Assembly: GCA_937981585.1 (NCBI GenBank)
Contig: CALJOA010000025.1
Span: forward strand, 1 to 44,436
Length of the DNA: 44,436 nucleotides
DNA from: an uncultured Pirellulaceae bacterium
GTDB lineage: Bacteria; Planctomycetota; Planctomycetia; Pirellulales; Pirellulaceae
Direction of reading: 5' to 3'
The notes below the pieces were generated by a model. It was not told where the DNA came from. It saw nothing but the letters and a program-made list of their open reading frames with translations, and did not search any database. The position numbers and the translations under genes are program-made. This document shows, piece after piece, positions 1-8,296 of the stretch (position 1 is the first letter of the stretch; each line of letters starts with the position of its first letter).

Positions 1-128
1 TCAATGGTTGGAACAAAAAAACTTCTGGGCTTAATTGCTCAAGCTCAACGCTTGTTTTAGGATGCGAGTTCGACGCCAGCATTTTAGTTGCTAAATTTGG
101 TTTGAAAGTCCACCCAACTATTTTTTGA

Positions 129-551
129 ATGAAACTTGTGAGCTCACCTTTTACTGACGCCGAACTTGAAGCTTACCTTGACGAGTCGCTAGATTCCACA
201 CGGGCGACCGAAATCGAGGAAGCGATCAAGGGCGACGAGAATTTGCTCCAGCGTTTGTCGGTCATCAACAGCCGCCGAGACGCCGGCGTTCATACGCTTG
301 GGGAGATTTGGCGCCGAAACCAGATTGGGGTTCCGACAGCCGAAGTGATGGGCAACTATTTGCTGGGCGTGCTAGAAGATGAACAAGCTGACTATATCAA
401 GTTCCGAATGGAGGAGCTGAAATGCCCGTTCACGGTCGCGCTGTACGACGACTTGTTGGCTCGGAAAAATGAAAGCGCTGAATTGTCGGCTTCTCGTCGC
501 GAAAAGTTCTACAAAACCAGTGCTGGTTTTTTGAAGAAGCTGGACGATTAG
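129..551 (+). CDS. Small conserved-type hypothetical protein
   Basis: Encodes 140 residues with no signal peptide or membrane segment, so it is probably cytoplasmic. The N-terminal 45 residues (DAELEAYLDESL followed by an acidic helix) resemble the short helical start of anti-sigma-factor or zf-HC2-like proteins, but the zinc-binding His/Cys set is missing: I see only one Cys (in KCPF). The middle has a hydrophobic segment GNYLLGVLEDEQ and the C-terminus is Lys/Arg rich. The ATG at 129 is the only sensible start. It stands alone, converging on dapA, with a decayed hairpin repeat between them. Function is unknown; a regulatory adaptor is one guess from the N-terminal resemblance only. Confidence 0.6.
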   Translation: MKLVSSPFTDAELEAYLDESLDSTRATEIEEAIKGDENLLQRLSVINSRRDAGVHTLGEIWRRNQIGVPTAEVMGNYLLGVLEDEQADYIKFRMEELKCPFTVALYDDLLARKNESAELSASRREKFYKTSAGFLKKLDD

Positions 552-590
552 TTGGGCCCTGCGCCAGCCATTGTTCTTCTCTGCACCAGT

Positions 591-651
591 TAGTAGCACG
601 CGCTCTCGCGGCCGTGAAGTAACTGGTCACGTCTCGGGGAGCCAAGCTACT
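591..651. repeat. Decayed copy of the hairpin repeat seen at 10028-10088
   Basis: A 61-base stretch starting TAGTAGCACG and ending GCCAAGCTACT matches, base for base over most of its length, the reverse complement of the intact hairpin at 10028-10088, including the central GCCGTGAAGT segment. Mismatches in the arms (for example TCTCGCGGCC) have broken the perfect stem. It lies between two converging genes, where it may still act as a weak bidirectional terminator. Confidence 0.6.
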
Positions 652-669
652 TTGTTGACAACTTAGAAC

Positions 670-1581
670 CTAAGCCGTGACTTTGGCGCCGATCCCGTAG
701 TTGGCCAACGTTTTGCGAAGTGCCTCCAGCTCCGCATCATCGAGTTGATACATCGGTAGTCGAAGATCACCTGAATCGCGCCCTATCTCGGCCATAGCGG
801 CTTTGAGTGGAACGGGATTGCTGGCGATGCCAAGCATGTCACGGCACAAGGGAAACAATTTGCGGTGCCAAGTTTGAGCGCCCGCGATGTCGCCACTGCG
901 GAATGCGTCAACCATTGCAATCATGTCCTGGGGCACAATGTTGCCAACGACAGACACAACGCCTTCCCCCCCTATCGCGAGCAAAGGCAACGTTAGGCTG
1001 TCATCGCCACTGAGGACAGTGAGATCGGTCAAGTCGAGAACTTGCGAAGCCTGATCAAGCGAACCAGTTGCTTCTTTAACCATCGTCACGTTGTCGAACT
1101 CGCCAATGCGGGCAATCGTTTCGGGTTCGATATTTTTACCAGTACGTCCCGGGATGTTGTAAACGCAAATCGGAATATCGACTGCTTCGGAAACCGCTTG
1201 GTAATGTCGGAAGAATCCTTCTTGGGTCGGCTTGTTGTAATAAGGCGCTACTTGCAGGGTTGCGTCGGCGCCTTCTCTGGCCGCCCATTGCGTCAGACTA
1301 ATTGCTTCGTCGGTGCTGTTGGACCCAGTTCCCGCCATGACCTTAACTCGGCCCGCTGCAATCTGAATGGTCTCGGAAATGACCCGCTCATGCTCGGGAT
1401 GTGAAAGCGTCGGAGATTCACCAGTCGTTCCACAGGGTACCAGACAATTCGTCCCATTCTCGATCTGAAACTCGATCTGTTCTTTGAACCGGTCCATGTC
1501 CAGTTTGCCATTCTTAAATGGCGTAACTAGCGCGACAGACAGACCGGCGAAATCAGAACCCTTACGAGATACTTCGGACAT
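670..1581 (-). CDS. dapA: 4-hydroxy-tetrahydrodipicolinate synthase
   Basis: DapA condenses pyruvate with aspartate semialdehyde at the start of the lysine and diaminopimelate branch. At 303 residues it is close to the usual 290-300. Family signatures are visible: ALVTPF near residue 18, [11 protein letters not shown] around residue 50 for substrate binding, YNIPGRTG around residue 142 carrying the catalytic Tyr, and MVKEATGS around 168 with the Schiff-base Lys. The start at 1581 ([13 protein letters not shown]) is followed directly by the barrel. It is on the same strand as pdxJ but separated from it by about 400 bases containing a short inverted-repeat element, so it probably has its own promoter. 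Some N-acetylneuraminate lyase-family members look similar, but the motifs favour DapA. Confidence 0.93.
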   Translation of the reverse strand: MSEVSRKGSDFAGLSVALVTPFKNGKLDMDRFKEQIEFQIENGTNCLVPCGTTGESPTLSHPEHERVISETIQIAAGRVKVMAGTGSNSTDEAISLTQWAAREGADATLQVAPYYNKPTQEGFFRHYQAVSEAVDIPICVYNIPGRTGKNIEPETIARIGEFDNVTMVKEATGSLDQASQVLDLTDLTVLSGDDSLTLPLLAIGGEGVVSVVGNIVPQDMIAMVDAFRSGDIAGAQTWHRKLFPLCRDMLGIASNPVPLKAAMAEIGRDSGDLRLPMYQLDDAELEALRKTLANYGIGAKVTA

Positions 1582-1784
1582 TTGGAACTCCGTGACAAAG
1601 AAATCGTTGCGCTTGAAATTGAACCATCGAAACTTGCGCAGCTCAAATCATACGTGGTACTGAGCCTATTTTCTAGGCGCGAAAAAGTGGAATTGAAAGT
1701 AAAGACTAAAAGGTGTTGAGAAGGTTGATTCCAAGCTCAATGGTTCGTGCATGGAGGGAGTTGAAAAACTGTAGGGCTTGCGCC

Positions 1785-1906
1785 CAATGGCCCTTGCTTT
1801 GTAGCGGTGGAGCGCAAGCTCTCCGGTTTTATTCAAGCGGAACTCTGAGAAACCGGAGGGCTCGCGCCCAAACGCTACAATTTTGCAGGCGAAGTAAGGG
1901 CCATTG
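1785..1906. mobile_element. Short terminal-inverted-repeat element B, copy 1 (MITE-like)
   Basis: A 122-base segment is bounded by inverted termini CAATGGCCCTTGCTT and AAGTAAGGGCCATTG (one mismatch). Inside, GTAGCGGTGGAGCGCAAGCT and CTCGCGCCCAAACGCTAC form an imperfect long stem around an AAACCGGAG region. A near-identical copy lies at 26849-26970. There is no coding capacity, so if it ever moved it did so with a transposase supplied elsewhere. It sits in the 397-base gap between dapA (ends at 1581) and pdxJ (begins at 1979), which otherwise shows nothing recognisable. Confidence 0.75.
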
Positions 1907-1978
1907 AGCGTGCGCCCGACGTCGCCCAATTAAGATTTGATCCGCTTGATCAAAACCGATGCCTACCGGCGCTGGCCG

Positions 1979-2704
1979 CTATTGGCTTCCAACCAAGCTA
2001 CACAGTTGTTTCATTTCTCTTACTGCCTGTTGAAATCCGACGAAGATCGAACGGGCAACAATGCTGTGGCCAATGTTAAGCTCTTCCATTCCGGCAATTT
2101 TGACGACTGGCAGAACGTTGGTGTAGGTCAACCCGTGCCCGGCATGGACAGCCAAACCCTTGGATTTGGCCAGTCGGGTTCCTTCAGTTAGCAGCACCAA
2201 CTGCTTCTCCTGCTCGGCTCCCGAAGTGTTGGCGTAAGTTCCGGTGTGAAGCTCGACTGCACCGACACCAAGTTCCTTGGAAAGCGAAATTTGCTCTGGA
2301 TGAGCGTCGATGAAAAGCGAGACAAAGATTCCAGCGTCGGCAAGCCGTTTGATTGAATCTTCGACTTTGGAGCGATGCTTCACTACATCGAGACCGCCTT
2401 CGGTGGTGACCTCTTCCCGGTTCTCGGGAACAAGACAGACTTGGTGCGGCTTCAACTCGCACGCGATCTTCAGCATTTCTTCTTCACAAGCACACTCTAG
2501 ATTCAATCGAACGTTCACCGTTTCTTTTAAGACATGAATGTCGCGATCCTGAATGTGGCGTCGGTCTTGGCGAAGATGAACCGTGATCTGATCGGCGCCA
2601 CCAAGCTCAGCCATCGCCGCAGCCCACACCGGATCCGGCTCGGTCGTCCGACGGGCTTGTCGGACTGTTGCGACGTGGTCAATGTTGACTCCAAGTGTTG
2701 GCAT
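1979..2704 (-). CDS. pdxJ: Pyridoxine 5'-phosphate synthase
   Basis: PdxJ joins 1-deoxyxylulose 5-phosphate and 3-amino-2-oxopropyl phosphate to make pyridoxine 5'-phosphate in the DXP-dependent vitamin B6 route. The 241-residue product has the classic N-terminus [19 protein letters not shown], then [24 protein letters not shown] and [10 protein letters not shown], and ends with [14 protein letters not shown], the phosphate-binding end of the barrel. The open frame extends upstream to 2794, but the family start is clearly MPTLGVN at 2704, which also removes an overlap with the upstream gene. It follows the beta-RFA-P synthase gene by 22 bases, so it is probably the last gene of that transcription unit, though B6 synthesis has no direct tie to methanopterin. 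Confidence 0.95.
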   Translation of the reverse strand: MPTLGVNIDHVATVRQARRTTEPDPVWAAAMAELGGADQITVHLRQDRRHIQDRDIHVLKETVNVRLNLECACEEEMLKIACELKPHQVCLVPENREEVTTEGGLDVVKHRSKVEDSIKRLADAGIFVSLFIDAHPEQISLSKELGVGAVELHTGTYANTSGAEQEKQLVLLTEGTRLAKSKGLAVHAGHGLTYTNVLPVVKIAGMEELNIGHSIVARSIFVGFQQAVREMKQLCSLVGSQ

Positions 2705-2726
2705 CGTTTTTTTCCAATTGAATTGC

Positions 2727-3728
2727 TTAAACCGAATCTGTCTCGATGAACTTCGCACCATGATTGTCAGCCTTGGTGATTTCAATAGCAACACCGTCGC
2801 AATGTTGATCTAGATGCTCAGACAACCTGGCAGCCGTTTCTTCGTTTTCAGTAACGGCAAAAACACAAGGCCCCCATGAGCTTTGCCCGACGGCTTTGAC
2901 TCCAAAACTACGACAACGAGCAACTAAACCAGCGACCGCTTTGTTTTGATAGGGGCCGCCTTGAATCGAATCGAACATCATTCCACTTCGCCGCCCAAAC
3001 TCAAAAACAGATTCTCCAAACTGATTGTAGTCGCGTTGTGCCAAGCCGGGAATGATCTGGTTCTTGACCAGTTCGACCATTTCTCCACGCTGCTGCTGCG
3101 TCGTCGGAGGCAGATTCCTGAACGCTTCGATTTCCTGTTGGCCCGAAACGCTGGCCAAGCAATCGGCCTTTTGACGGACCAAAACAATGGTCCAAGGTTC
3201 AGGGAATTCGGCTTGGAAATCTAGCGGAGCCAAGATTTCATTCTCCAGCTTGCCTCGGTCCACCAGAAATCCACCGCGACAGAATCCGTGAGTTCCAATT
3301 GCGGAGCGTTTCCCACGGTTGAGAGTTGAAGCGAAATCCTCAGGCGATTGAGAGGGGAGTTGAAGAAGTTTGCCAGCCACTGCCGCAGCTGAGAGTGCCA
3401 GTTGGGTTCCGCTTCCAAATCCGCAGTGGCGTGGGGCAACCGTTTTAACCTCCAAGCTGACGGGGAGGTCGTCGACCGATTCGATTGAAAGTTCTTTCTT
3501 TAGCTGGAGAGCCAGATTATCGAACCAAACCGAAATTGCATCACGGCAGGCGTCGGCTTCAGGACCGCTAACGGACAATTGCTTACTTTTTCGAGCGGTG
3601 ATAATCGTCCGTGGTTGATTGATCATCAATCCGATCCCGCCAAACTTTCGTTCAACAAGATCGCCGACTGAAAAAAGCCCAAAATGCAAACGCGCTGGAG
3701 TCGAGATGGTTACGTGGTCAGTTGCCAT
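2727..3728 (-). CDS. Beta-ribofuranosylaminobenzene 5'-phosphate synthase (GHMP-type)
   Basis: This family condenses p-aminobenzoate with phosphoribosyl pyrophosphate, releasing CO2 and pyrophosphate, the first committed step to the H4MPT cofactor. The 333-residue protein begins [16 protein letters not shown], the family's N-terminal signature, continues with [11 protein letters not shown] and the GHMP glycine-rich segment [18 protein letters not shown], and has [19 protein letters not shown] and [13 protein letters not shown] near the end. The frame is open to 3794, but MATDHVTIS at 3728 fits the family length and leaves an 11-base overlap with the end of the DUF447 gene, which implies translational coupling. 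In bacteria the family is restricted mainly to H4MPT-using methylotrophs and planctomycetes. Confidence 0.9.
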   Translation of the reverse strand: MATDHVTISTPARLHFGLFSVGDLVERKFGGIGLMINQPRTIITARKSKQLSVSGPEADACRDAISVWFDNLALQLKKELSIESVDDLPVSLEVKTVAPRHCGFGSGTQLALSAAAVAGKLLQLPSQSPEDFASTLNRGKRSAIGTHGFCRGGFLVDRGKLENEILAPLDFQAEFPEPWTIVLVRQKADCLASVSGQQEIEAFRNLPPTTQQQRGEMVELVKNQIIPGLAQRDYNQFGESVFEFGRRSGMMFDSIQGGPYQNKAVAGLVARCRSFGVKAVGQSSWGPCVFAVTENEETAARLSEHLDQHCDGVAIEITKADNHGAKFIETDSV

Positions 3729-4350
3729 CGTTGGTTTCCTGATTCGAACCGGTCGATGACTGGTTGGTTTGGCTTCCGCGATTGACAAACTCATTCAGCA
3801 TTGCGATGGCTGCGTGCTCTTCTGGTCCGCCGGTTTTCTCAACGATCGTGTTGAGCCGGAAGAACTGGTCTGTAATTTCTGAAGCCGGGAGGAAATCCAA
3901 ACGAGTTGCCAGAATTGCGGCTTCGAGGACGGCATGCTTGGCTCGATTGAAGCCAACAAAGTCCCGGTGGCGGTGAGATTTCACGGATTTGCAATTCAGG
4001 TTCATCCGTGGTCCGGTTTCATCGATGAACTCGACAACAAACTCGTAGCTACGGCAAGCACCAACGATGATGTTGCCCACGATCTCTTGGGCAGCTCTAG
4101 TTTCGGGAAACGGATCGAGCGATCCTATTGCCGCGCGAGCAAACATCGCCGCGTCGTCAGTGATGTGAAGGACCCCGGACTTGGTACGTTTCAAATTGGC
4201 GAACGTTCGAGATGTGTCGAATGGTCGGAGTTCAAACGACTCGATCGTTTGGAGGGACGTGCCAGACGCGACGTCGATCGTTGGTCCCATCGGTGAAGCG
4301 TTTGGGGAACCATCCTGGTTGATTGTCGTCACGATTGTTTCGAGAATCAT
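3718..4350 (-). CDS. DUF447 family protein, probably H4MPT-associated
   Basis: A 210-residue protein starting MILETIVTTINQDGSPNASPMG, the typical start of DUF447 proteins, which are predicted to have a flavin-reductase-like split-barrel fold. Other conserved-looking segments are SFELRPFDTSRTFANL, GVLHITDDAAMFARAAIG and the C-terminal FLPASEITDQF. DUF447 proteins occur in archaea and in H4MPT-containing bacteria and are poorly characterised; a role in methanopterin synthesis is an inference from distribution and from this context. The start overlaps the pabA stop by four bases and its own end overlaps the beta-RFA-P synthase start, so it is embedded in a coupled operon. The tail after about residue 190 is Ser/Asn/Gln rich and probably disordered. 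Confidence 0.85.
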   Translation of the reverse strand: MILETIVTTINQDGSPNASPMGPTIDVASGTSLQTIESFELRPFDTSRTFANLKRTKSGVLHITDDAAMFARAAIGSLDPFPETRAAQEIVGNIIVGACRSYEFVVEFIDETGPRMNLNCKSVKSHRHRDFVGFNRAKHAVLEAAILATRLDFLPASEITDQFFRLNTIVEKTGGPEEHAAIAMLNEFVNRGSQTNQSSTGSNQETNDGN

Positions 4351-5045
4351 GGGGTTTCCTCTGGCAGCAATCGTTGTGACAACCGCTCCGATAGTTGCCG
4401 AGTCTGCGGCACGTCATGAGCGTTGCCCCAACTCCCTTTGGGTTGGGCATTCAAAAAGTCGGGATTGGGGATTTCAATCTTTGCCAGTTTCAAAAAGTTA
4501 ATCAGCAGTTGATAGCCGCACTGAGTCAGAATCGATTCGGGATGAAACTGCAGCCCAACCAGCGGCCATTGCTTATGCTCTACCGCCATGATGATCTGAT
4601 CGTCGGTGGTTGCCGTTACAGAAAACTCATTTGGTAGATCTGATTTCTGAGCGACCAACGAGTGATATCGACCTGCAAAGAATGGCGATTTGATTTCGCG
4701 AAACATCTCCGAGCCAGTGTGGTGGACTTCGCTTTGTCGGCCGTGGACCGGCTGGTAGGCTTGGACGATCGAACCACCGAGCGCCTCAATCATGGCTTGG
4801 TGGCCAAGGCAGATTCCCAGGATCGGAATCGAACGGCCGAACTGGCGAACAACGTCGATCGAACATCCGGCTTGGTCGGGCGCGCACGGACCTGGCGAGA
4901 TGACGATGGCATCGGGAGCCAGTTTCGCAATCGCTTCAATCGTGATCGCGTCATTTCGCTTGACTACGGTTTCACAGCCCAACTGCCGGAAGTATCTGGC
5001 AAGGTTATGAACGAAGCTGTCATAGTTATCAATTACGAGAATCAT
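4347..5045 (-). CDS. pabA: Glutamine amidotransferase subunit of aminodeoxychorismate synthase
   Basis: A class I glutamine amidotransferase of 232 residues that supplies ammonia to the chorismate-binding partner. It starts MILVIDNYDSFVHNLARYF, has the oxyanion segment ISPGPCAPDQAG, the nucleophile Cys in GICLGHQ (about residue 79), and the His-Glu pair in LQFHPESILT. PabA and TrpG cannot be told apart from these motifs alone; the immediately abutting pabB gene, whose stop touches this start codon, decides the call. About 40 residues after the catalytic Glu are an extra, poorly structured tail (family members are usually near 190 residues). Confidence 0.9.
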   Translation of the reverse strand: MILVIDNYDSFVHNLARYFRQLGCETVVKRNDAITIEAIAKLAPDAIVISPGPCAPDQAGCSIDVVRQFGRSIPILGICLGHQAMIEALGGSIVQAYQPVHGRQSEVHHTGSEMFREIKSPFFAGRYHSLVAQKSDLPNEFSVTATTDDQIIMAVEHKQWPLVGLQFHPESILTQCGYQLLINFLKLAKIEIPNPDFLNAQPKGSWGNAHDVPQTRQLSERLSQRLLPEETP

Positions 5046-6587
5046 TTATTTTTCGTCGCCGTCTTTCATCGTCACCGCTCGCAGCATCCCGGAGGCTTTG
5101 GTCCACGTCTCCTCGTACTCGCGAGCCGGGTTGGACTGGGTTACGATCCCGCCGCCAACCGGAATCTGCCACCAGCCACCAGCGGCAGTGATCGTCCGGA
5201 TCAAAATGTTGAGGTCGGCATTGCCGTCGAAACCAAGATAACCCAACGCACCGCAATACGCACCACGGGCAGTCGGTTCGAGTTCGGCGATGATCTCCAT
5301 TGCGCGGACTTTTGGCGCCCCAGTGATCGAGCCACCAGGGAAAACCGATTTCAAGAGGTCGATCAAGTCGTGTTCTGGTTTAAGCCGACCTTGGACGGCG
5401 GAAACAAGATGAAAGACGCTTTGATACTCTTCAAGTTCGCAGTGTTGTGTGACTATGATTGAATCGTCTAGGCAGACTTTGGAAAGATCGTTTCGCATCA
5501 AGTCCACGATCATTGTGTTCTCGGCTCGATCCTTCTCACTGGCCAGCAGTTCTTCTTTGGCGGCGATATCGACCATCGGGCGACCAGTCCGTCTCCGAGT
5601 TCCTTTGATCGGTCGAGTTTCAACCAAGCCATCTCGAACCGAGAACAGACGCTCCGGAGAAGCGCTGACAATCTGAGCTGCGGTTTCGCCGAATCCTGAT
5701 TCGTCCACCAATCCACTAAGATCAAAATATCCGCCAAAGGGCGCGGGGTTGCATTTGGTCAGCCGATGATGAAGCTCCAGTGAGCTGCAGTTGGCCGGGA
5801 ACAACAATCGCTGAGCAAGGTTGATTTGAAATACGTCGCCTGCGTTGATGTAGTCGATAGATTTTTGAACCGAGTCGACATAGTCTTTGGGGGAGAAATT
5901 GCTTTTTAAATCTTTGGGACCGTCAACCTCGTACGTCGGAGCGAGATCCGATTCGGCGATGGGCTCGACCGGATCGTGCTTAGTTGGCAAGGCACCGATT
6001 TCCAGCAAGCATTGAATGAACCGGGCTCGCGTTTGGGCTTGGGTTCTTCTGGCTTCTGGTTCCTCTGCCGGAAAGCCCTGTGAGATGATCCAGGACTTGT
6101 CGAGTTGATGGTCCCAAGCCACAACGACGTCGTAGGCTCCGACCGCAATCGCGGGGAGCTGAAACTCGTCGTGCTCTACGGCGTTGACTCGTTCGATCGA
6201 GCGGTTGAGGTCATAGCTGAACAGGCCCGCCAAACCGCCTTGCATCGGTGGTAAGTCCGCAACTGTTTGAGTCTGAAATTTTTGTAGCAGCGATTTCAAT
6301 CGCGTGAATATCTTTTCCGATCCGACCGGTTCAACGATGGTTTCAATCGGATCGGCCATCAAAAAAGAGTATCTGCCCAGCGGCTGGGATTCTGGCGTGT
6401 CCCCGGTTTGGGAAATTTTCATGGCGCTTTGGAGCAATAGGCAACCCGGCAGATGAGCCAGGCGGCTGGCCGCAGATTCAACTGATAGCGCAGGGGGCAA
6501 CTCAATGACGGTTGGTGCGAATTGAGTAACACCGATCGAGGGGGCGTTTGATGGGTCGGTTTTGGTCACGTTTTCTCTATAGGGCAC
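5046..6587 (-). CDS. pabB: Aminodeoxychorismate synthase component I
   Basis: PabB converts chorismate with ammonia to 4-amino-4-deoxychorismate, the precursor of p-aminobenzoate. The 513-residue protein has the chorismate-binding C-terminal domain: SPERLFSVRDG, ETRPIKGTRRRTG, MIVDLMRNDLSKVC, FPGGSITGAPKVRAMEII and IPVGGGIVTQSNPAREYEETW. The Lys in PIKGT is the residue characteristic of PabB; anthranilate synthase TrpE has Ala (PIAGT). That supports a p-aminobenzoate rather than a tryptophan role. The start used is GTG at 6587; another GTG lies six codons downstream and a slightly shorter N-terminus is possible. No separate aminodeoxychorismate lyase (pabC) is seen here. The product could feed both folate and H4MPT. 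Confidence 0.92.
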   Translation of the reverse strand: MPYRENVTKTDPSNAPSIGVTQFAPTVIELPPALSVESAASRLAHLPGCLLLQSAMKISQTGDTPESQPLGRYSFLMADPIETIVEPVGSEKIFTRLKSLLQKFQTQTVADLPPMQGGLAGLFSYDLNRSIERVNAVEHDEFQLPAIAVGAYDVVVAWDHQLDKSWIISQGFPAEEPEARRTQAQTRARFIQCLLEIGALPTKHDPVEPIAESDLAPTYEVDGPKDLKSNFSPKDYVDSVQKSIDYINAGDVFQINLAQRLLFPANCSSLELHHRLTKCNPAPFGGYFDLSGLVDESGFGETAAQIVSASPERLFSVRDGLVETRPIKGTRRRTGRPMVDIAAKEELLASEKDRAENTMIVDLMRNDLSKVCLDDSIIVTQHCELEEYQSVFHLVSAVQGRLKPEHDLIDLLKSVFPGGSITGAPKVRAMEIIAELEPTARGAYCGALGYLGFDGNADLNILIRTITAAGGWWQIPVGGGIVTQSNPAREYEETWTKASGMLRAVTMKDGDEK

Positions 6588-6748
6588 GAGTTTGAAAGGC
6601 GGTTTGTCGTTTAGTCACTCCCGCGTAGACGGCAGTCCATTGTGGCGTTAGGAGACTGGGTTCCCGACTGAGCGGCAATGGCAGACTGGGTGATTCCGAT
6701 TGGAGCAACCGAACAGTTCCGATGCCGCAAACGCCCAATCGTTGCATG

Positions 6749-8146
6749 TCACGGCTCACTCTTCTTTCTTCCCCGCTTTAACCGATGGCGATCCGTTTCA
6801 GGATTTGTCAAAAATCCCCAGTCGAGCGCTTCGTCTTGAGTGTACTGCTTTCCCAGCTGCAACGCAGTAAGTGCTTTACACATTTCGTAACCGAGATAAA
6901 ACGCATGAGACGCATCCACGTTTTTGGGTGCCGTCTCCATCAGCTGGTCAAAGGCATTGAAGGGGTCGGGATCGTGAAAGTGATGGCCGCTTCCCAACAA
7001 ATGGACCTCGCCGTCTTCGGCCACAATTCTGTAATTGTTGTCTTTGATCTGTGCAGCCAATTGTTCAATTTGCTCAGTACCAAACTCCAGCAGTTTGGGA
7101 TCACGAAGGATGACCAACTCGTTACTCAGATGTTTCGGAGGTACTTTCTGCGTTACGGCATAGTAAACCAGCCGTCTGGCAATGTCGCATTCCTTGACAC
7201 TGGTTCTGGCCCAGTTAATCACTTGAGTCGTCAACACACTACGGATGCCCAGTTCCTGGCAGATCGCCAGCAGGATCAGATTGACACCAGCCGAATCGAC
7301 GTCAGTTAGTTCACTGATGTTGCCGATCCCCATCATCATTTCGGCTTCGGGCCAACGCTTTCTCGATTCGATGTAACGCGAAAGGCTATTAGCGAAACCC
7401 ATTCCAATCGGTTCGAGAATTGGATCGATTCGAAGAGAGACGTTATTGGAAGCCAGCAATTCGATCGTTGATTCCATCGAATTGATGTCTCGAATGTCGT
7501 CAGGAATCACGACGACTTCGCATCCCCAATCGAGAGCCGAGTCCCGATTGGAGCTATTGACTGACAATACCAGTTCGGCGCCGGCGTTGACTGCTGGTGC
7601 GATTTCGTCAGGATTGAGACTATCGATCGAAACACGCAGTCCAATGTCTTTGAGGGCTTTGACGCAGTCGCCGACGCCCGACCAGTTTGAATTGGGTTCG
7701 CAACCGACATCGATTAGCGTGGCTCCATCGGCGGAGAGCTTTTTTCCTGCAGCGATAATCTCGGCCAACGAGAAACGCGGCGCGTGATTGATCTCCGCGA
7801 TAATGTCGATGTCCCACGCACCGTAGTCCGAACGATCAGGTGTCTGGCCGAAATACTCCGGCAGCCGGCGAAGATCTTTTGGGCCGCGTTCGACTGGAAC
7901 CGAAGTCGTTTCCGTGATCGGTGTTAGATCGCCCAGACAATAACCGGGCAAGACGATCCGAGTCGTTCCGGCGGGAATTTCCAAACGTGGTGCTACCCAT
8001 TTAGGTGTCAACAGCGCTGCCACGGTGATCGGAAGGACTTGAATGGAAAACTCAAATTCAGCTGCCTGTGCGACGCTTGGCAAGATCTGTCGCAGTGCTG
8101 ATTCGGCAAGGCGTCCGGTAACAAAATGAAATTTTTCTTTCGACAT
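6749..8146 (-). CDS. Dihydropteroate-synthase-like DUF6513 protein
   Basis: A 465-residue protein with an N-terminal region starting FHFVTGRLAES (DUF6513-type) followed by a pterin-binding-like TIM barrel. Barrel signatures are IIAEINHAPRFS, GATLIDVGCEPNSNW, LRVSIDSLNPDE, ELVLSVNSSN and MGIGNISELTDVDSAG, reminiscent of dihydropteroate synthase and its archaeal and methylotroph relatives. The canonical bacterial DHPS is about 280 residues, so this is a distinct longer family. Dihydropteroate-synthase-related proteins occur in bacterial H4MPT clusters, and its place at the head of the run with pabAB and beta-RFA-P synthase suggests a pterin-joining or related step. That function is inference. 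A 161-base gap separates it from pabB. Confidence 0.85.
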   Translation of the reverse strand: MSKEKFHFVTGRLAESALRQILPSVAQAAEFEFSIQVLPITVAALLTPKWVAPRLEIPAGTTRIVLPGYCLGDLTPITETTSVPVERGPKDLRRLPEYFGQTPDRSDYGAWDIDIIAEINHAPRFSLAEIIAAGKKLSADGATLIDVGCEPNSNWSGVGDCVKALKDIGLRVSIDSLNPDEIAPAVNAGAELVLSVNSSNRDSALDWGCEVVVIPDDIRDINSMESTIELLASNNVSLRIDPILEPIGMGFANSLSRYIESRKRWPEAEMMMGIGNISELTDVDSAGVNLILLAICQELGIRSVLTTQVINWARTSVKECDIARRLVYYAVTQKVPPKHLSNELVILRDPKLLEFGTEQIEQLAAQIKDNNYRIVAEDGEVHLLGSGHHFHDPDPFNAFDQLMETAPKNVDASHAFYLGYEMCKALTALQLGKQYTQDEALDWGFLTNPETDRHRLKRGRKKSEP

Positions 8147-8296
8147 CTGTTACCAATGACAACATAAAAGCTTGTTCGAAGATAGCTGTTGTTCTATTTT
8201 TAATAGAAGTGTTCGAGATTTTATAGGTCCAGCCTTTGATGATGGTCGAATCTTGCCATACGGTACCTTCCCGAAATCCGTTCATGAAAGCCTGTC

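Noticed and set aside
4662-5462. Plus-strand open frame (266 codons) opposite pabA and pabB
   Set aside because: Both minus-strand genes are certain by motif; the translation is unlike any family I know.
5046-6587. Reading the pabB/pabA pair as trpE/trpG
   Set aside because: The Lys in PIKGT and the neighbouring beta-RFA-P synthase favour p-aminobenzoate synthesis.
6577-6759. Short minus-strand frame bridging the DUF6513 and pabB genes
   Set aside because: Sixty residues, no motif, overlaps both neighbours and lacks a ribosome binding site.
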